64,000 nt of DNA from Pseudomonas turukhanskensis (lineage in GTDB: Bacteria > Pseudomonadota > Gammaproteobacteria > Pseudomonadales > Pseudomonadaceae): the NCBI RefSeq assembly GCF_027922365.1, contig NZ_BSFN01000001.1, positions 261,671-325,670 on the forward strand, in the 5' to 3' direction. Position 1 is the stretch's first letter, and each line of letters starts with the position of its first letter. A model generated the notes under the pieces. The model saw only the letters and a list, made by a program, of their open reading frames with translations, ran no database searches and had not been told where the DNA came from. Both the position numbers and the translations under genes were made by a program. Below, one piece after another: positions 33,099-43,423 of this stretch.

Positions 33099-33194
33099 AG
33101 CGGCAACCAGCGGCAAATGAACTGGTTGCCAGACTAAAACCTATCGCTGGCTTCTGGCCATAAGAAAAAATCTATTACGCAGTTGTGCGCGCGC

Positions 33195-33725
33195 TTATAG
33201 ATCGGCCTCGGTAACCGCCCGCACGTTGCTGGCATCCAGCGCGTATGCGGCGTCGGCAAGGTCGTTGCTGACCTTTTCCACCTTCAGGGTGCCGGTTACC
33301 CAAAGTGGGTTGTAGATGTCGTTGAGCTTGAGGCCCTTCGGGTAACGCACCAGCACCATCTGGTTGGGCGGCGGTGGCGGCACATGGATGCAGGCGCCCG
33401 GATATGGCACCAGGAAAAACAGAGTGGCGCGCCCCTTGGCATCGGTTTCCAGCGGCACCGGGTAGCCACCAATGCGGATGTTCTTGTTGTCCATCGCCGC
33501 CACGGTCCTGGTGGAATACATCACCGCTGGCAGGCCCTTCTCCTGCTTCAAACCACCTTTGCTGGTAAACGTGCCGTCGCCTTCGGGGGTGTTGTGGCTG
33601 ATTTCCGGCATCTCTTCCAAGGCCTTCTGATCAGACTTGGGCATCAGCGACAACCAATCGGTTTCCGGAAGCTGCGCGTGGGCAAAACCACTGAGTAACA
33701 GCAGGCTGAACAGTAAGCGGCGCAT
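33195..33725 (-). CDS. DUF3299 domain-containing exported protein
   Basis: This 176-residue protein has signal peptide 1-17 (ending FAHA). The mature part starts LPETDWLSLMPKSDQKALEEMP and contains GGYPVPLE, FFLVPYPGACIHVPPPPPNQ and the ...LWVTGTLKVE segment, all hallmarks of DUF3299. The family is periplasmic and of unknown function, often found beside metal or membrane-transport genes. A single Cys is present in GACIH. Confidence 0.88.
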   Translation of the reverse strand: MRRLLFSLLLLSGFAHAQLPETDWLSLMPKSDQKALEEMPEISHNTPEGDGTFTSKGGLKQEKGLPAVMYSTRTVAAMDNKNIRIGGYPVPLETDAKGRATLFFLVPYPGACIHVPPPPPNQMVLVRYPKGLKLNDIYNPLWVTGTLKVEKVSNDLADAAYALDASNVRAVTEADL

Positions 33726-33760
33726 GAAAAAACTCGGGCGGGGGAAAGCCGGCGAGTCTA

Positions 33761-34525
33761 TCAGCCGGCTATAAGCAGGTGCAGAGCCAGGAGGCTCAAG
33801 CCGATAAAGAACACGCGCTTGAACACATCAGCGCTGATGCAGTGGCGCAACCACTGGCCCAGTACCATGCCCGCCAGGGCCGGCAACAACGCCACCAACG
33901 AGGCTCCCAGTTCTGCGCCGCCCACCTCACCGCGCCAGAACAGGCCAGCGCCCAGGGCCAGCGTCGATACGGTGAAAGAAACGCCCAACGCCTGTACCAG
34001 TTCATTGCGCTGCAACCCCAGCGCCTGCAGATAGGGCACAGCCGGAATCACGAAGACCCCGGTGGCCGCCGTCACGATGCCCGTCAGCAAACCGCACAGC
34101 GGGCCCAGCCAGCGCTCCCACGTTGCCGGCAGCCGCAGCGGCGGCAACAGCAAACCGCTCAGGGCGTACAGCAACAGCGCGGCGCCCAAGGCGCGGGTCA
34201 TGCCGTGCCCGCTGCCCACGCCCAGCCACCAGGTGCCCACTGCGGTGCCGAGCACCACCATCAGCAGCATCGGCCACAGGCGCGCCAGCAACGCCCGTAG
34301 CGCGCCGCCGAATGCCAGTTGCCAGAGGTTGGTCACGGTGGAAGGCACCAGCAACAGCGCCGCAGCCTGTGGTGGCAACATAGCCAGGCCGAGCACGCCC
34401 ATGGCCACCGTAGGCAGGCCCAGGCCGATAACGCCCTTCACCGTGCCGGCCAGCAAAAAGGTCGCCAGCACCAGTAAAGACAGGCCAAGGCCTAGGTGTT
34501 GATAGAAGTCGAGGTAAGTCGTCAT
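33761..34525 (-). CDS. TauE/SafE family sulfite/anion exporter
   Basis: This 254-residue inner-membrane protein has about eight spans in two inverted halves. GVIGLGLPTVAM and GIVTAATGVFVIPAVPYLQALGL are the paired re-entrant motifs of the family. The substrate is unknown; members move sulfite, sulfoacetate or other organosulfur anions. It is divergent from a LysR regulator 89 bases away, which is likely its controller. Confidence 0.9.
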   Translation of the reverse strand: MTTYLDFYQHLGLGLSLLVLATFLLAGTVKGVIGLGLPTVAMGVLGLAMLPPQAAALLLVPSTVTNLWQLAFGGALRALLARLWPMLLMVVLGTAVGTWWLGVGSGHGMTRALGAALLLYALSGLLLPPLRLPATWERWLGPLCGLLTGIVTAATGVFVIPAVPYLQALGLQRNELVQALGVSFTVSTLALGAGLFWRGEVGGAELGASLVALLPALAGMVLGQWLRHCISADVFKRVFFIGLSLLALHLLIAG

Positions 34526-34614
34526 GCCGCCATGGTGCAGCGGTTCCAGGCTGATGAAAAACGGTGAATGGCAGAGCCAGCCTCTGGCTTAGACTGAGGC
34601 TAAGGAGAGACGCC

Positions 34615-35499
34615 ATGCACTTTGATCTGATCGACCTGCGCCTGTTTGTGCGCATTCTCGAAGCCGGCACCATCACCGCCGGTGCCGAACGCTGTCACCT
34701 GACGCTGGCCTCGGCCAGTGCGCGCATTCGTGCCATGGAAGACTCGCTCGGCACCCCGCTGCTGGAGCGCGGCCGCCGTGGCGTTACCGCTACCGCCGCC
34801 GGCAATGCCCTGGCCCGGCATGGGCGACTGATTGTGCAGCAGGTCGAGCATTTGCAGTTCGACCTGGCCGACTACGCCCAAGGCTTCAAAGGCCAGGTGC
34901 GCCTGATGTGCAACACCACGGCGTTAAGCGAATACCTGCCCGAAGTGCTTGCCGACTTTCTCGCCAGTCACCCCCATATCGATATCGACCTGCAGGAGCA
35001 GCCTAGCCTGCGCATTCTGCAGGGCATCCGTCAGGGCGCGGCGGATATCGGCATCCTCTCCGACGCGGTGGACAGCAGCGGGCTGCAAACTCGGCCGTTC
35101 CGCCGTGACCCATTGGCGCTGGTGATGCCGCTGCACCATGGCTTTGCCGGACGCGAGACCGTGCCGTTCAGCGAGACGCTGGACCATGAGTTTGTCGGGC
35201 TTGCACTGAACAGCGCGCTGGCAATCTACCTGGAAGAACAGGCACTGCACGCCGGCAGACGCCTGCGCATTCGGGTGCGGGCGGAGAGTTTTGATGGCGT
35301 GTTGCGCATGGTGGCGCGGGGGGCGGGCCTGGGCGTGGTGCCGCAGGCGGCAATCGACCGCTGGCACGGGCCGAAAGGGTTTGCCAGCGTGGCGTTTAGC
35401 GATCCGTGGGCACAGCGCACCTTGCTGCTGTGCGCCACGGACTTTGCCGCCCTGCCCGGCTATGCCCGGACGTTGCTGGACGCGCTTACTTCTTCGTAA
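34615..35499 (+). CDS. LysR family transcriptional regulator
   Basis: This 294-residue regulator has an N-terminal winged helix-turn-helix (LRLFVRILEAGTITAGAERCHLTLASASARIRAME) and a periplasmic-binding-protein-like effector domain (about 90-290). Start MHFDLIDLRLF follows AAGGAGAG; an upstream ATG is rejected. It is divergent from the TauE/SafE gene and overlaps the end of the convergent GlsB/YeaQ-type gene by 14 bases. Confidence 0.93.
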   Translation: MHFDLIDLRLFVRILEAGTITAGAERCHLTLASASARIRAMEDSLGTPLLERGRRGVTATAAGNALARHGRLIVQQVEHLQFDLADYAQGFKGQVRLMCNTTALSEYLPEVLADFLASHPHIDIDLQEQPSLRILQGIRQGAADIGILSDAVDSSGLQTRPFRRDPLALVMPLHHGFAGRETVPFSETLDHEFVGLALNSALAIYLEEQALHAGRRLRIRVRAESFDGVLRMVARGAGLGVVPQAAIDRWHGPKGFASVAFSDPWAQRTLLLCATDFAALPGYARTLLDALTSS

Positions 35500-35731
35500 C
35501 CAGGCCGTAGATGACCAGCAAGACGATTGCGCCGACCACAGCGCCTACAAAGCCTGCACCTTCACCGGCCTGGTACAGGCCCAGTGCCTGGCCGCCGTAA
35601 GTGGCGGCCAACGAGCCGGCGATGCCGAGCAGGATGGTCATGATCCAGCCCATGCTGTCGTCGCCAGGCTTGAGGAAACGAGCGATCAGGCCCGCGAAGA
35701 AACCGATAACGATGGTGCCGATAATGCCCAT
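35486..35731 (-). CDS. GlsB/YeaQ/YmgE family stress-response membrane protein
   Basis: This 81-residue protein has three hydrophobic segments. MGIIGTIVIGFFAGLIARFL and the GWIMTILLGIAGS stretch are standard for this transglycosylase-associated family, which is commonly induced in stress or stationary phase. GGAGTTCCC precedes the start. Function is unknown. Confidence 0.92.
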   Translation of the reverse strand: MGIIGTIVIGFFAGLIARFLKPGDDSMGWIMTILLGIAGSLAATYGGQALGLYQAGEGAGFVGAVVGAIVLLVIYGLVTKK

Positions 35732-35832
35732 GGGAACTCCTTACTCAGTGGCAAGCGCCAACGCTGGCGCCTTGAGATCAGAGAGTAAAGGGCCGAAGGA
35801 GGTTCCATGTTTGGATAGCGAGGTTGCGCTTG

Positions 35833-35917
35833 AGATTCTGGATCCCAGCCTGCGCTGGGATGACGGCGTCTGCGGCACAAACCTCCGTCGCCCCAGCGCA
35901 GGCTAGGGCCCAGAATC
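35833..35917. repeat. CGTCATCCC-type palindromic repeat
   Basis: GATTCTGGATCCCAGCCTGC faces GCGCAGGCTAGGGCCCAGAATC, with hairpins CCAGCCTGCGCTGG and CCCAGCGCAGGCTAGGG. It lies after purK. Confidence 0.7.
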
Positions 35918-35930
35918 CCAAGCCTGACGC

Positions 35931-37010
35931 TTACTTGATCAGCGCCTGCACCTTGGCAACCTGCGCATCGAGGGTCGCGCGGTCGCTGCTGCGCACGGTG
36001 GCGTGCCCAACCTTGCGGCCTGCCTTGAACGCCTTGCCGTAGTGGTGCAGATGGCAATCGTCGATGGCGATCACCTGCTCGACCGCCGGCACTTCGCCGA
36101 TGAAGTTGATCATCGCGCTTTCGCCCAGCTTGGCGGTGGACCCCAGCGGCAGACCGGCAACGGCGCGCAGGTGGTTTTCGAACTGGCTGCACTCGGCGCC
36201 TTCGATGGTCCAGTGCCCGGAGTTGTGCACGCGCGGGGCGATTTCGTTGGCTTTCAGGCCGCCATCCACTTCAAAGAATTCAAAGGCCAGCACACCCACG
36301 TAATCGAGCTGGGTCAGCACGCGGCTCACATAGTCTTCAGCCAGCGCTTGCAGCGGGTGCGCGGTACTGGCGATGGACAGGCAGAGAATGCCGTTCACAT
36401 GGGTGTTATGCACCAGCGGGTAAAAGCGGGTTTCGCCATCGCGGGCGCGCACCGCCACCAGCGACACCTCACCGGTGAACGGTACAAAGCCTTCCAGCAG
36501 ACAGGGCACGCTGCCGAGCTCGGCAAAGGTGCCGAGCACATCTTCAGGCTTGCGCAGAACCTTCTGGCCCTTGCCGTCGTAACCCAGGGTGCGGGTTTTC
36601 AGCACGGCCGGCAGGCCGATGGTGGCGACTGCGGCGTCCAGGTCGGCCTGGGACTGGATATCGGCGAACTCGGGCGTAGGAATGCCGAGGTCTTTGAACA
36701 TGCTCTTTTCGAACCAGCGGTCACGGGCAATACGCAGCGCTTCGGCGCTCGGGTACACCGGCACGAATTGCGAGAGGAAGGCCACGGTTTCGGCCGGCAC
36801 GCTTTCGAACTCGAAGGTCACCAGGTCCACTTCATCGGCCAGTTGGCGCAGGTGGTCCTGGTCGTTGTAATCGGCGCGCAGGTGCTCGCCCAGGGCGCCG
36901 GCACAGGCGTCTGGCGCCGGGTCGAGAAAGGCGAAGTTCATGCCCAGCGGCGTGCCTGCCAGAGCCAACATGCGACCCAGTTGGCCGCCACCGATTACAC
37001 CGATTTTCAT
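35931..37010 (-). CDS. purK: 5-(carboxyamino)imidazole ribonucleotide synthase PurK
   Basis: This 360-residue ATP-grasp enzyme uses ATP and bicarbonate to form N5-CAIR from AIR in purine synthesis. MKIGVIGGGQLGRML opens the N-terminal Rossmann-like domain; KTRTLGYDGKGQ is the ATP-binding loop; FEFFEVDGGLKANEIAPRVHNSGHWT holds the metal-binding Glu and Asn. The internal ATG at 37010 is chosen because homologues begin there. It follows purE in the same operon. Confidence 0.97.
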   Translation of the reverse strand: MKIGVIGGGQLGRMLALAGTPLGMNFAFLDPAPDACAGALGEHLRADYNDQDHLRQLADEVDLVTFEFESVPAETVAFLSQFVPVYPSAEALRIARDRWFEKSMFKDLGIPTPEFADIQSQADLDAAVATIGLPAVLKTRTLGYDGKGQKVLRKPEDVLGTFAELGSVPCLLEGFVPFTGEVSLVAVRARDGETRFYPLVHNTHVNGILCLSIASTAHPLQALAEDYVSRVLTQLDYVGVLAFEFFEVDGGLKANEIAPRVHNSGHWTIEGAECSQFENHLRAVAGLPLGSTAKLGESAMINFIGEVPAVEQVIAIDDCHLHHYGKAFKAGRKVGHATVRSSDRATLDAQVAKVQALIK

Positions 37011-37073
37011 CTCAACAGCCCTATTCGAACTCAATCACAGCGGCGCGGGGCACCGCGTAAAACCCACGGCCTA

Positions 37074-37565
37074 TCAGGCGATGCGCGGGTCCGGGTTATC
37101 CAGCACGGTATCCGTCTGCTCAGTGCGGAATTGCTTCAGCGCGGCATGGAACTCGGGGTGTTGGTGACCGAGGATGCTCGCCGCCAGCAGGGCCGCGTTG
37201 ACTGCACCGGCCTTGCCGATGGCCAGGGTGGCGACCGGAATGCCGGCCGGCATCTGCACGATCGACAGCAGCGAATCGACGCCCGAGAGCATGGAGGACT
37301 GCACCGGCACGCCCAGCACCGGCAGGTGCGTCTTGGCCGCGCACATGCCCGGCAAATGGGCCGCGCCGCCGGCACCGGCGATGATCACCTGAATGCCACG
37401 GCCTTCGGCTTCTTCTGCGTATTGAAAGAGCAAATCCGGGGTGCGGTGAGCCGAGACAACCTTCACTTCGTAAGGAATGCCCAGCTTCTCCAGCATATCG
37501 GCGGTGTGGCTAAGGGTGGACCAATCGGACTTGGAGCCCATGATCACGCCAACCAGTGCGCTCAT
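37074..37565 (-). CDS. purE: N5-carboxyaminoimidazole ribonucleotide mutase PurE
   Basis: This 163-residue class I PurE isomerises N5-CAIR to [22 protein letters not shown] (catalytic His) and [10 protein letters not shown] are the classic motifs. Start MSALVGVIM at 37565; the longer frame upstream is rejected. It is transcribed ahead of purK with 63 bases between. Confidence 0.97.
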   Translation of the reverse strand: MSALVGVIMGSKSDWSTLSHTADMLEKLGIPYEVKVVSAHRTPDLLFQYAEEAEGRGIQVIIAGAGGAAHLPGMCAAKTHLPVLGVPVQSSMLSGVDSLLSIVQMPAGIPVATLAIGKAGAVNAALLAASILGHQHPEFHAALKQFRTEQTDTVLDNPDPRIA

Positions 37566-37763
37566 CGTCGTGCCTCTTCTCATTGGCGCCTGTCGGCGCG
37601 GCAAAAACTAACAAGCCACGCTGGAAAACCAGGCGTGGCTTGTATGCGAAGACCGGAGCGAAGCCGGCCAAAGGCCGCGCAGTATAACGTAAAGGCCGGC
37701 GCTGGGAGTACCCGCGAAAAGCGACCGTTTGGCGGGCGGAAAAACACAAATTTCGGCACCTAT

Positions 37764-37854
37764 GTAGGGCGAATATCCGCGCAGCGGATATCCGCCAGCG
37801 CGCCCCCCCGGCGAACGGAGGCGGCGGATATCCCTGAGGGGATATTCGCCCTAC
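37764..37854. repeat. GTAGGGCGAATA-family repeat, copy D
   Basis: GTAGGGCGAATATCCGCGCA faces AGGGGATATTCGCCCTAC. The right arm supplies the TAG stop codon of the LysR gene at 37851, as copies A and B do for their neighbours. Confidence 0.75.
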
Positions 37855-38753
37855 GAACCGGCGCCGGCTTCGAGCTTGCGCCACAGCAGACGAATCGCCG
37901 CCTTGCGCACCAGCGCACAGCGGTACAAGCGAATCTCCAACGGCAATTGCCACTGCGGCCCGCCGCATTCCACCAGCTCGCCCCGCGCCAGCTCGGCGCC
38001 GATGCTCAGCCGTGGCACCCAGGCCACCCCCAAGCCTTGCAAGGCCATGCTTTTCAAACTGTCAGCCATTGCCGTTTCGTACACGGTGGTGGAGCGCAAG
38101 CCGCGCTGGCGCAGCAGGGCATTTACCGAACGGCCGAGAAACGCGCCAGCGCTATAGGCAAGGAGCGGCACACTCTGCCCGCTCTCCAGATCGAACAGCG
38201 CTTTGCCGTCTGCATCTACGCCGCACACTGGCAGCATCTCGCTGCGCCCCAGCAGCAGTGAAGGAAAGATTTCCGGGTCCATCTGCAACGCGGCATCCGG
38301 GTCGTAAAACGCCAGAATCAAATCGCATGCGCCTTCGCGCAGCGCGTGCACCGCCTCGCCGACGTTGGTGGCCACCAGGCGGCTGGCGATATTCAGCCCT
38401 TCATTGCGCAAGCGCGCGATCCACGCCGGGAAGTAACTCAGCGCCAGGGAATGCGCGGCGGCGAATTGCAGCACCTCGCCCTGCTGGCCTTCCAGGTGGT
38501 GCAGGTGACGCACCACCTCACCCAGTTGCTCGATCACGCTGCGGGCGGTGACCAGAAACAATTGCCCAGCCTCGGTCAGCTCGATTGGCGTGCGCGAACG
38601 GTTCACCAGCGTGAGGCCCAGCGACTCTTCCAGGCTGCGAATCCGCCGGCTGAAGGCTGGCTGGGTGACAAAACGCTTTTGCGCCGCCTGGGAAAAACTG
38701 CGGGTGCCGGCCAGGGTGACAAAGTCTTCCAGCCATTTGCTTTCGAGGTTCAT
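37851..38753 (-). CDS. LysR family transcriptional regulator, divergent from aspA
   Basis: This 300-residue regulator has N-terminal helix-turn-helix LEDFVTLAGTRSFSQAAQKRFVTQPAFSRRIRSLE and a LysR substrate domain (about 92-295). It is divergent from aspA with 173 bases between, so it is the obvious candidate regulator of aspartate catabolism. The end of the gene lies in a palindromic repeat. Confidence 0.92.
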   Translation of the reverse strand: MNLESKWLEDFVTLAGTRSFSQAAQKRFVTQPAFSRRIRSLEESLGLTLVNRSRTPIELTEAGQLFLVTARSVIEQLGEVVRHLHHLEGQQGEVLQFAAAHSLALSYFPAWIARLRNEGLNIASRLVATNVGEAVHALREGACDLILAFYDPDAALQMDPEIFPSLLLGRSEMLPVCGVDADGKALFDLESGQSVPLLAYSAGAFLGRSVNALLRQRGLRSTTVYETAMADSLKSMALQGLGVAWVPRLSIGAELARGELVECGGPQWQLPLEIRLYRCALVRKAAIRLLWRKLEAGAGS

Positions 38754-38926
38754 GGGTTCTCCGTCGCGATACCGCTTATTACGCTCGCCGACAAGCGGCA
38801 GTCACACCCATATTATGCCGATTGTGCATACCCCAGCGTTTAACAGCATTGGCCATAAAAACCGCTCAACCCTAGTCTAGCCTGCATCGCGGCCTAGCCC
38901 GTGCCTACCCTGAGATGAACCTCATC

Positions 38927-40357
<1,431 letters not shown>

Positions 40358-40413
40358 CGGCATTACCGATTTAACCATCACCAGGCATTGGGGCCACTCA
40401 TCCCAAGCCCTTC

Positions 40414-40448
40414 AAGGAGATACGGCTCAGGCCGTGTCTCCTTTTTTT
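40414..40448 (+). terminator. Intrinsic terminator after aspA
   Basis: AAGGAGA-TACGGC pairs with GCCGTG-TCTCCTT around TCAG, followed by a run of T residues. Confidence 0.9.
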
Positions 40449-40476
40449 ATGCGCCAGACTCTTCAGGGAACATTGC

Positions 40477-40540
40477 GTAGGAGCGAGCTTGCTCGCGAAG
40501 CCCTTGATCTTGAAAGCTTCGCCAGCAAGCTGGCTCCTAC
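40477..40540. repeat. REP/BIME repeat, GTAGGAGCGAGCTTGCTCGCGAAG type
   Basis: GTAGGAGCGAGCTTGCTCGC faces GCCAGCAAGCTGGCTCCTAC in the gap between convergent aspA and glsB. Confidence 0.85.
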
Positions 40541-40555
40541 AAAAACTAGCGGCGC

Positions 40556-41464
40556 TTAAAACACCGACCACCCAATCCGCTGACTCAACAACTCCAACGC
40601 CGCCATGCCTACCAGCGAATTGCCCGCCGCATTCAATTCCGGCGACCACACGCACACCGTAAATTGCCCCGGCACCACGGCCACAATGCCGCCGCCCACC
40701 CCGCTTTTGCCGGGCAAGCCAACGCGGTAGGCGAAGTTGCCCGCCTCGTCATACAGCCCGCTGGTGGCCATGATGGAGTTCACCTGCTGGGTTTGCCGCG
40801 CGCTAAGAATCTGCTCGCCGCTGTGTTTGCAGAAGCCGTCGTTGGCCAGAAAACAAAAGGCCCGCGCCAGGTCCACGCAGCTCATGCGCAGCGCGCAGTA
40901 ACTGAAGTAGCTGCGCAATACCGCTTCCACGTCGTTGTGGAAATTGCCGAAAGATTGCATCAGGTAGGCCATGGCGGCGTTGCGAGCGCGAAACTGGAAT
41001 TCCGAGTCGGCGACATGGCGGTCCACCGTGACGGCCTGGTTGCCCGATAGGCGCCGGACAAAGTCGCGCATCGACAACACCGGCGCGGCAAAGCGCGACT
41101 GGTTGATATCGCAGATCACCAGCGCGCCGGCGTTGATAAAGGGGTTACGCGGTTTGCCGCGCTCGAATTCCAGCTGCACCAGCGAGTTGAACGGCTGCCC
41201 GGAAGGCTCATGGCCCAGGCGCTGCCAAATGGCTTCGCCGGAGTGCTCAATGGCCTGCACCAGACTGAAGACCTTGGAAATGCTTTGCACCGAGAACGGC
41301 GTATCGGCATCGCCTGCGGTAAATACCTGTCCGTCATTGCCATATACGGCAATGCCCAACTGCGCCGCCGGCACCTCGGCCAACGCCGGAATGTAGCTGG
41401 CGACCTTGCCCTGGCCAATCAATGGCCGGACTTCGTCGAGAATTTCAGTCAACAACGCTTGCAT
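40556..41464 (-). CDS. glsB: Glutaminase
   Basis: This 302-residue serine-dependent glutaminase hydrolyses glutamine to glutamate and ammonia. SVQSISKVF carries the Ser-x-x-Lys catalytic pair; [10 protein letters not shown] and [17 protein letters not shown] are further family blocks. Start [21 protein letters not shown] is chosen because it matches glutaminase N-termini; an 18-codon extension is rejected. Together with aspA it suggests amino-acid nitrogen release, but the two are separated by a terminator and repeat. Confidence 0.95.
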   Translation of the reverse strand: MQALLTEILDEVRPLIGQGKVASYIPALAEVPAAQLGIAVYGNDGQVFTAGDADTPFSVQSISKVFSLVQAIEHSGEAIWQRLGHEPSGQPFNSLVQLEFERGKPRNPFINAGALVICDINQSRFAAPVLSMRDFVRRLSGNQAVTVDRHVADSEFQFRARNAAMAYLMQSFGNFHNDVEAVLRSYFSYCALRMSCVDLARAFCFLANDGFCKHSGEQILSARQTQQVNSIMATSGLYDEAGNFAYRVGLPGKSGVGGGIVAVVPGQFTVCVWSPELNAAGNSLVGMAALELLSQRIGWSVF

Positions 41465-41639
41465 GCATAGGCTCCCTGGCAACCCTGTTCTAGACGCAGG
41501 CAGCGCCACGCAAAGCACAGCGCGCGGACGCCGTCACGGATTGGCTCTTGTCGTAACTGAATATTTCACACGATACTCGCCTCGGGCAGCCCCGCGCCGC
41601 CCACCCTCATGGACGTATTACTCAATCAAGGAATGACAC

Positions 41640-42752
41640 ATGGCGAAGCTACGTAGCCCTGGGCAAAAACGTAAGTTGTGGATCCGCTCCAGCATGGTCG
41701 TGCTGGCGGTACTGGGCCTGACCGCGGCCTACTTCATCAAAGGGCCGGCGCAAGTCGCCGCTATCCAACTGGCCAAACACCACAACAGCGCGCAGGCCAC
41801 CGTCGCCTCGCTGGACCAGGCCGAAGAAGAATACCGGGGCCGCAAAGGCCGCAAGAAAACCCGCATCGTCTACTCGGTGAGCTACGCCTACGACATCAAC
41901 GACGCGCACTACACCCACGAACAACCCCTCACTGCCGGCCAATACGATGCCCTGGAAGGCCAGGACACCGTGGAAGTCTGGTACCCCGAAGGCAAGCCGG
42001 ACGCCGCCCAGCCGCAATTGGTCGTCGAGCACCTGGCCAATGAGCCTGCTGGCGAGCGCGTATTCGACGTGGCCACCTGGTTTATTCCGGTAGTGGTGGT
42101 GCTCAACCTGTTGCTGACCTTTCTGTTCGGCCGCGAACCCAAAGGCAAATTGCCGGAAGGTTTCTACACCGAGAAAAGCTGGCTGGACGTGGAAGACGAC
42201 CGCCTGATCGTGCTCGACGGTAACCACCTGTTGTCGATGAGCTTCGACAAAAAGCACCGCGACCAGGTGCAAGAGATCTATCAGCGCGGCGGCCTGAACG
42301 GTAACTACCTGGAGGAACTGCTTTCCAAGGTGGAAACCAAGCGCACCCTGGTGGACCTCAGCACCGTCAGCAAGATGACCAGCGAGCACTACGACGACAC
42401 CATTCACCTGAAATACAACGTAGACGGCAAAGACGAAAGCCTGAGCCTGGAATTCCTCAGCGCCACCGTCAAAGCCCACGCCCTGCAACGCATTGCCCGC
42501 GCGCTGCCGGCCAACCTGAATATGAGCGTGGAAAAACTCACCCGCCTGCAGGCGGCCCGCGTTCCGTTGGGCGTGGCCGTGGTCAGCGCCGGGGTGGCGT
42601 ATTACTTCCTCGACCATATCTGGGTGGTCGGGCTGCTGGGTCTGCTGGGGTTGTACGCCTTGAAAGTGGGCGCCGCGCGGCTGATCGACCCAACCATCAC
42701 CACCACGTTTGCGGCTGCGCCGGCGGCGGCCAAGTTGGCGGTGAACGGCTGA
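41640..42752 (+). CDS. DUF3592-like membrane protein
   Basis: This 370-residue protein has hydrophobic spans near 17-36, 145-164 and 307-340. Between the first two is an exported beta-rich domain of the DUF3592 kind (YSVSYAYDINDAHYTHEQPLT, then DTVEVWYPEGKPD). A cytoplasmic domain of about 140 residues follows the second span (LDVEDDRLIVLDGNHLLSM...). The function is unknown. It stands alone in plus orientation. Confidence 0.75.
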   Translation: MAKLRSPGQKRKLWIRSSMVVLAVLGLTAAYFIKGPAQVAAIQLAKHHNSAQATVASLDQAEEEYRGRKGRKKTRIVYSVSYAYDINDAHYTHEQPLTAGQYDALEGQDTVEVWYPEGKPDAAQPQLVVEHLANEPAGERVFDVATWFIPVVVVLNLLLTFLFGREPKGKLPEGFYTEKSWLDVEDDRLIVLDGNHLLSMSFDKKHRDQVQEIYQRGGLNGNYLEELLSKVETKRTLVDLSTVSKMTSEHYDDTIHLKYNVDGKDESLSLEFLSATVKAHALQRIARALPANLNMSVEKLTRLQAARVPLGVAVVSAGVAYYFLDHIWVVGLLGLLGLYALKVGAARLIDPTITTTFAAAPAAAKLAVNG

Positions 42753-42772
42753 AAACCTTTTTTCGAATGCCC

Positions 42773-42835
42773 TTGTGTGCTCCGCGCACCAGGCGGTTGC
42801 GCATAAATCGCCACGGTGCGCGGAGTACACCCTAC
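42773..42835. repeat. GTAGGGTGTGC-family inverted repeat
   Basis: TTGTGTGCTCCGCGCACC faces GGTGCGCGGAGTACACCCTAC between two plus-strand genes. Confidence 0.75.
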
Positions 42836-42914
42836 TTTTCATAGCGCAGTTAGTTTTTTTCTTCGGCCCAGCTACTGTATAAATCCACCCCCCATTGCCC
42901 GAGGAGAACCAGCC

Positions 42915-43322
42915 ATGGAAGAAGTTATCGACGAGCTGCGTGAACTCAACGAGAAAGTCCCGGTGCCGCTTGAGCTGCCGGACGAAGAGCTGCTGGTGGA
43001 AATTGAAGAGCAGTTGCTGATCAGCATCCCGTTTGAATTTCGCGAATTTCTGCTCAAGGTCAGCGACGTGGTGTACGGGCGCCTGGAGCCGGTCACCGTC
43101 ACCGACCCGCAATCGCACACCTACCTGCCGGAAGTGGCCTCGGTGGCCTGGTCGCTCGGCGTGCCGCGCGAACTGATTCCACTGTGCGAAGACAACGGCA
43201 ACTACTACTGCGTCGAGCTCGACGGCACAGTACTGCTGTGGGACGGCGACGAAGAAGACCTCACCGACGAGAGCTGGGACTCGGTGTGGAAATGGGCGCG
43301 TGAGGTGTGGCTGGAAAGCTGA
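42915..43322 (+). CDS. SMI1/KNR4 (SUKH) family protein
   Basis: This 135-residue acidic protein has IPFEFREFLLKVSDVVYG as the SUKH fold core helix and IPLCEDNGNYYCVELDG as the conserved beta hairpin. SUKH proteins are often immunity proteins to secreted nuclease toxins; no toxin gene is adjacent, and orphan housekeeping members are common in Pseudomonas. GAGGAGAACC precedes the ATG. Confidence 0.88.
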   Translation: MEEVIDELRELNEKVPVPLELPDEELLVEIEEQLLISIPFEFREFLLKVSDVVYGRLEPVTVTDPQSHTYLPEVASVAWSLGVPRELIPLCEDNGNYYCVELDGTVLLWDGDEEDLTDESWDSVWKWAREVWLES

Positions 43323-43344
43323 TTGCCCGGGGAATACCTGTACC

Positions 43345-43408
43345 GTAGGAGCGAGCTTGCTCGCGAAGCGCATGATCTAAAAAGCTTCGCGAGCAAGCTC
43401 GCTCCTAC
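43345..43408. repeat. REP/BIME repeat
   Basis: GTAGGAGCGAGCTTGCTCGC faces GCGAGCAAGCTCGCTCCTAC between the convergent SMI1 and antiporter genes. Confidence 0.85.
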
Positions 43409-43423
43409 GAGACAATCACCTTT

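Noticed and set aside
42915..43322. Immunity gene of a polymorphic toxin locus
   Set aside because: SMI1/KNR4 proteins can be immunity factors, but no toxin, VgrG, Rhs or contact-dependent inhibition gene is adjacent.
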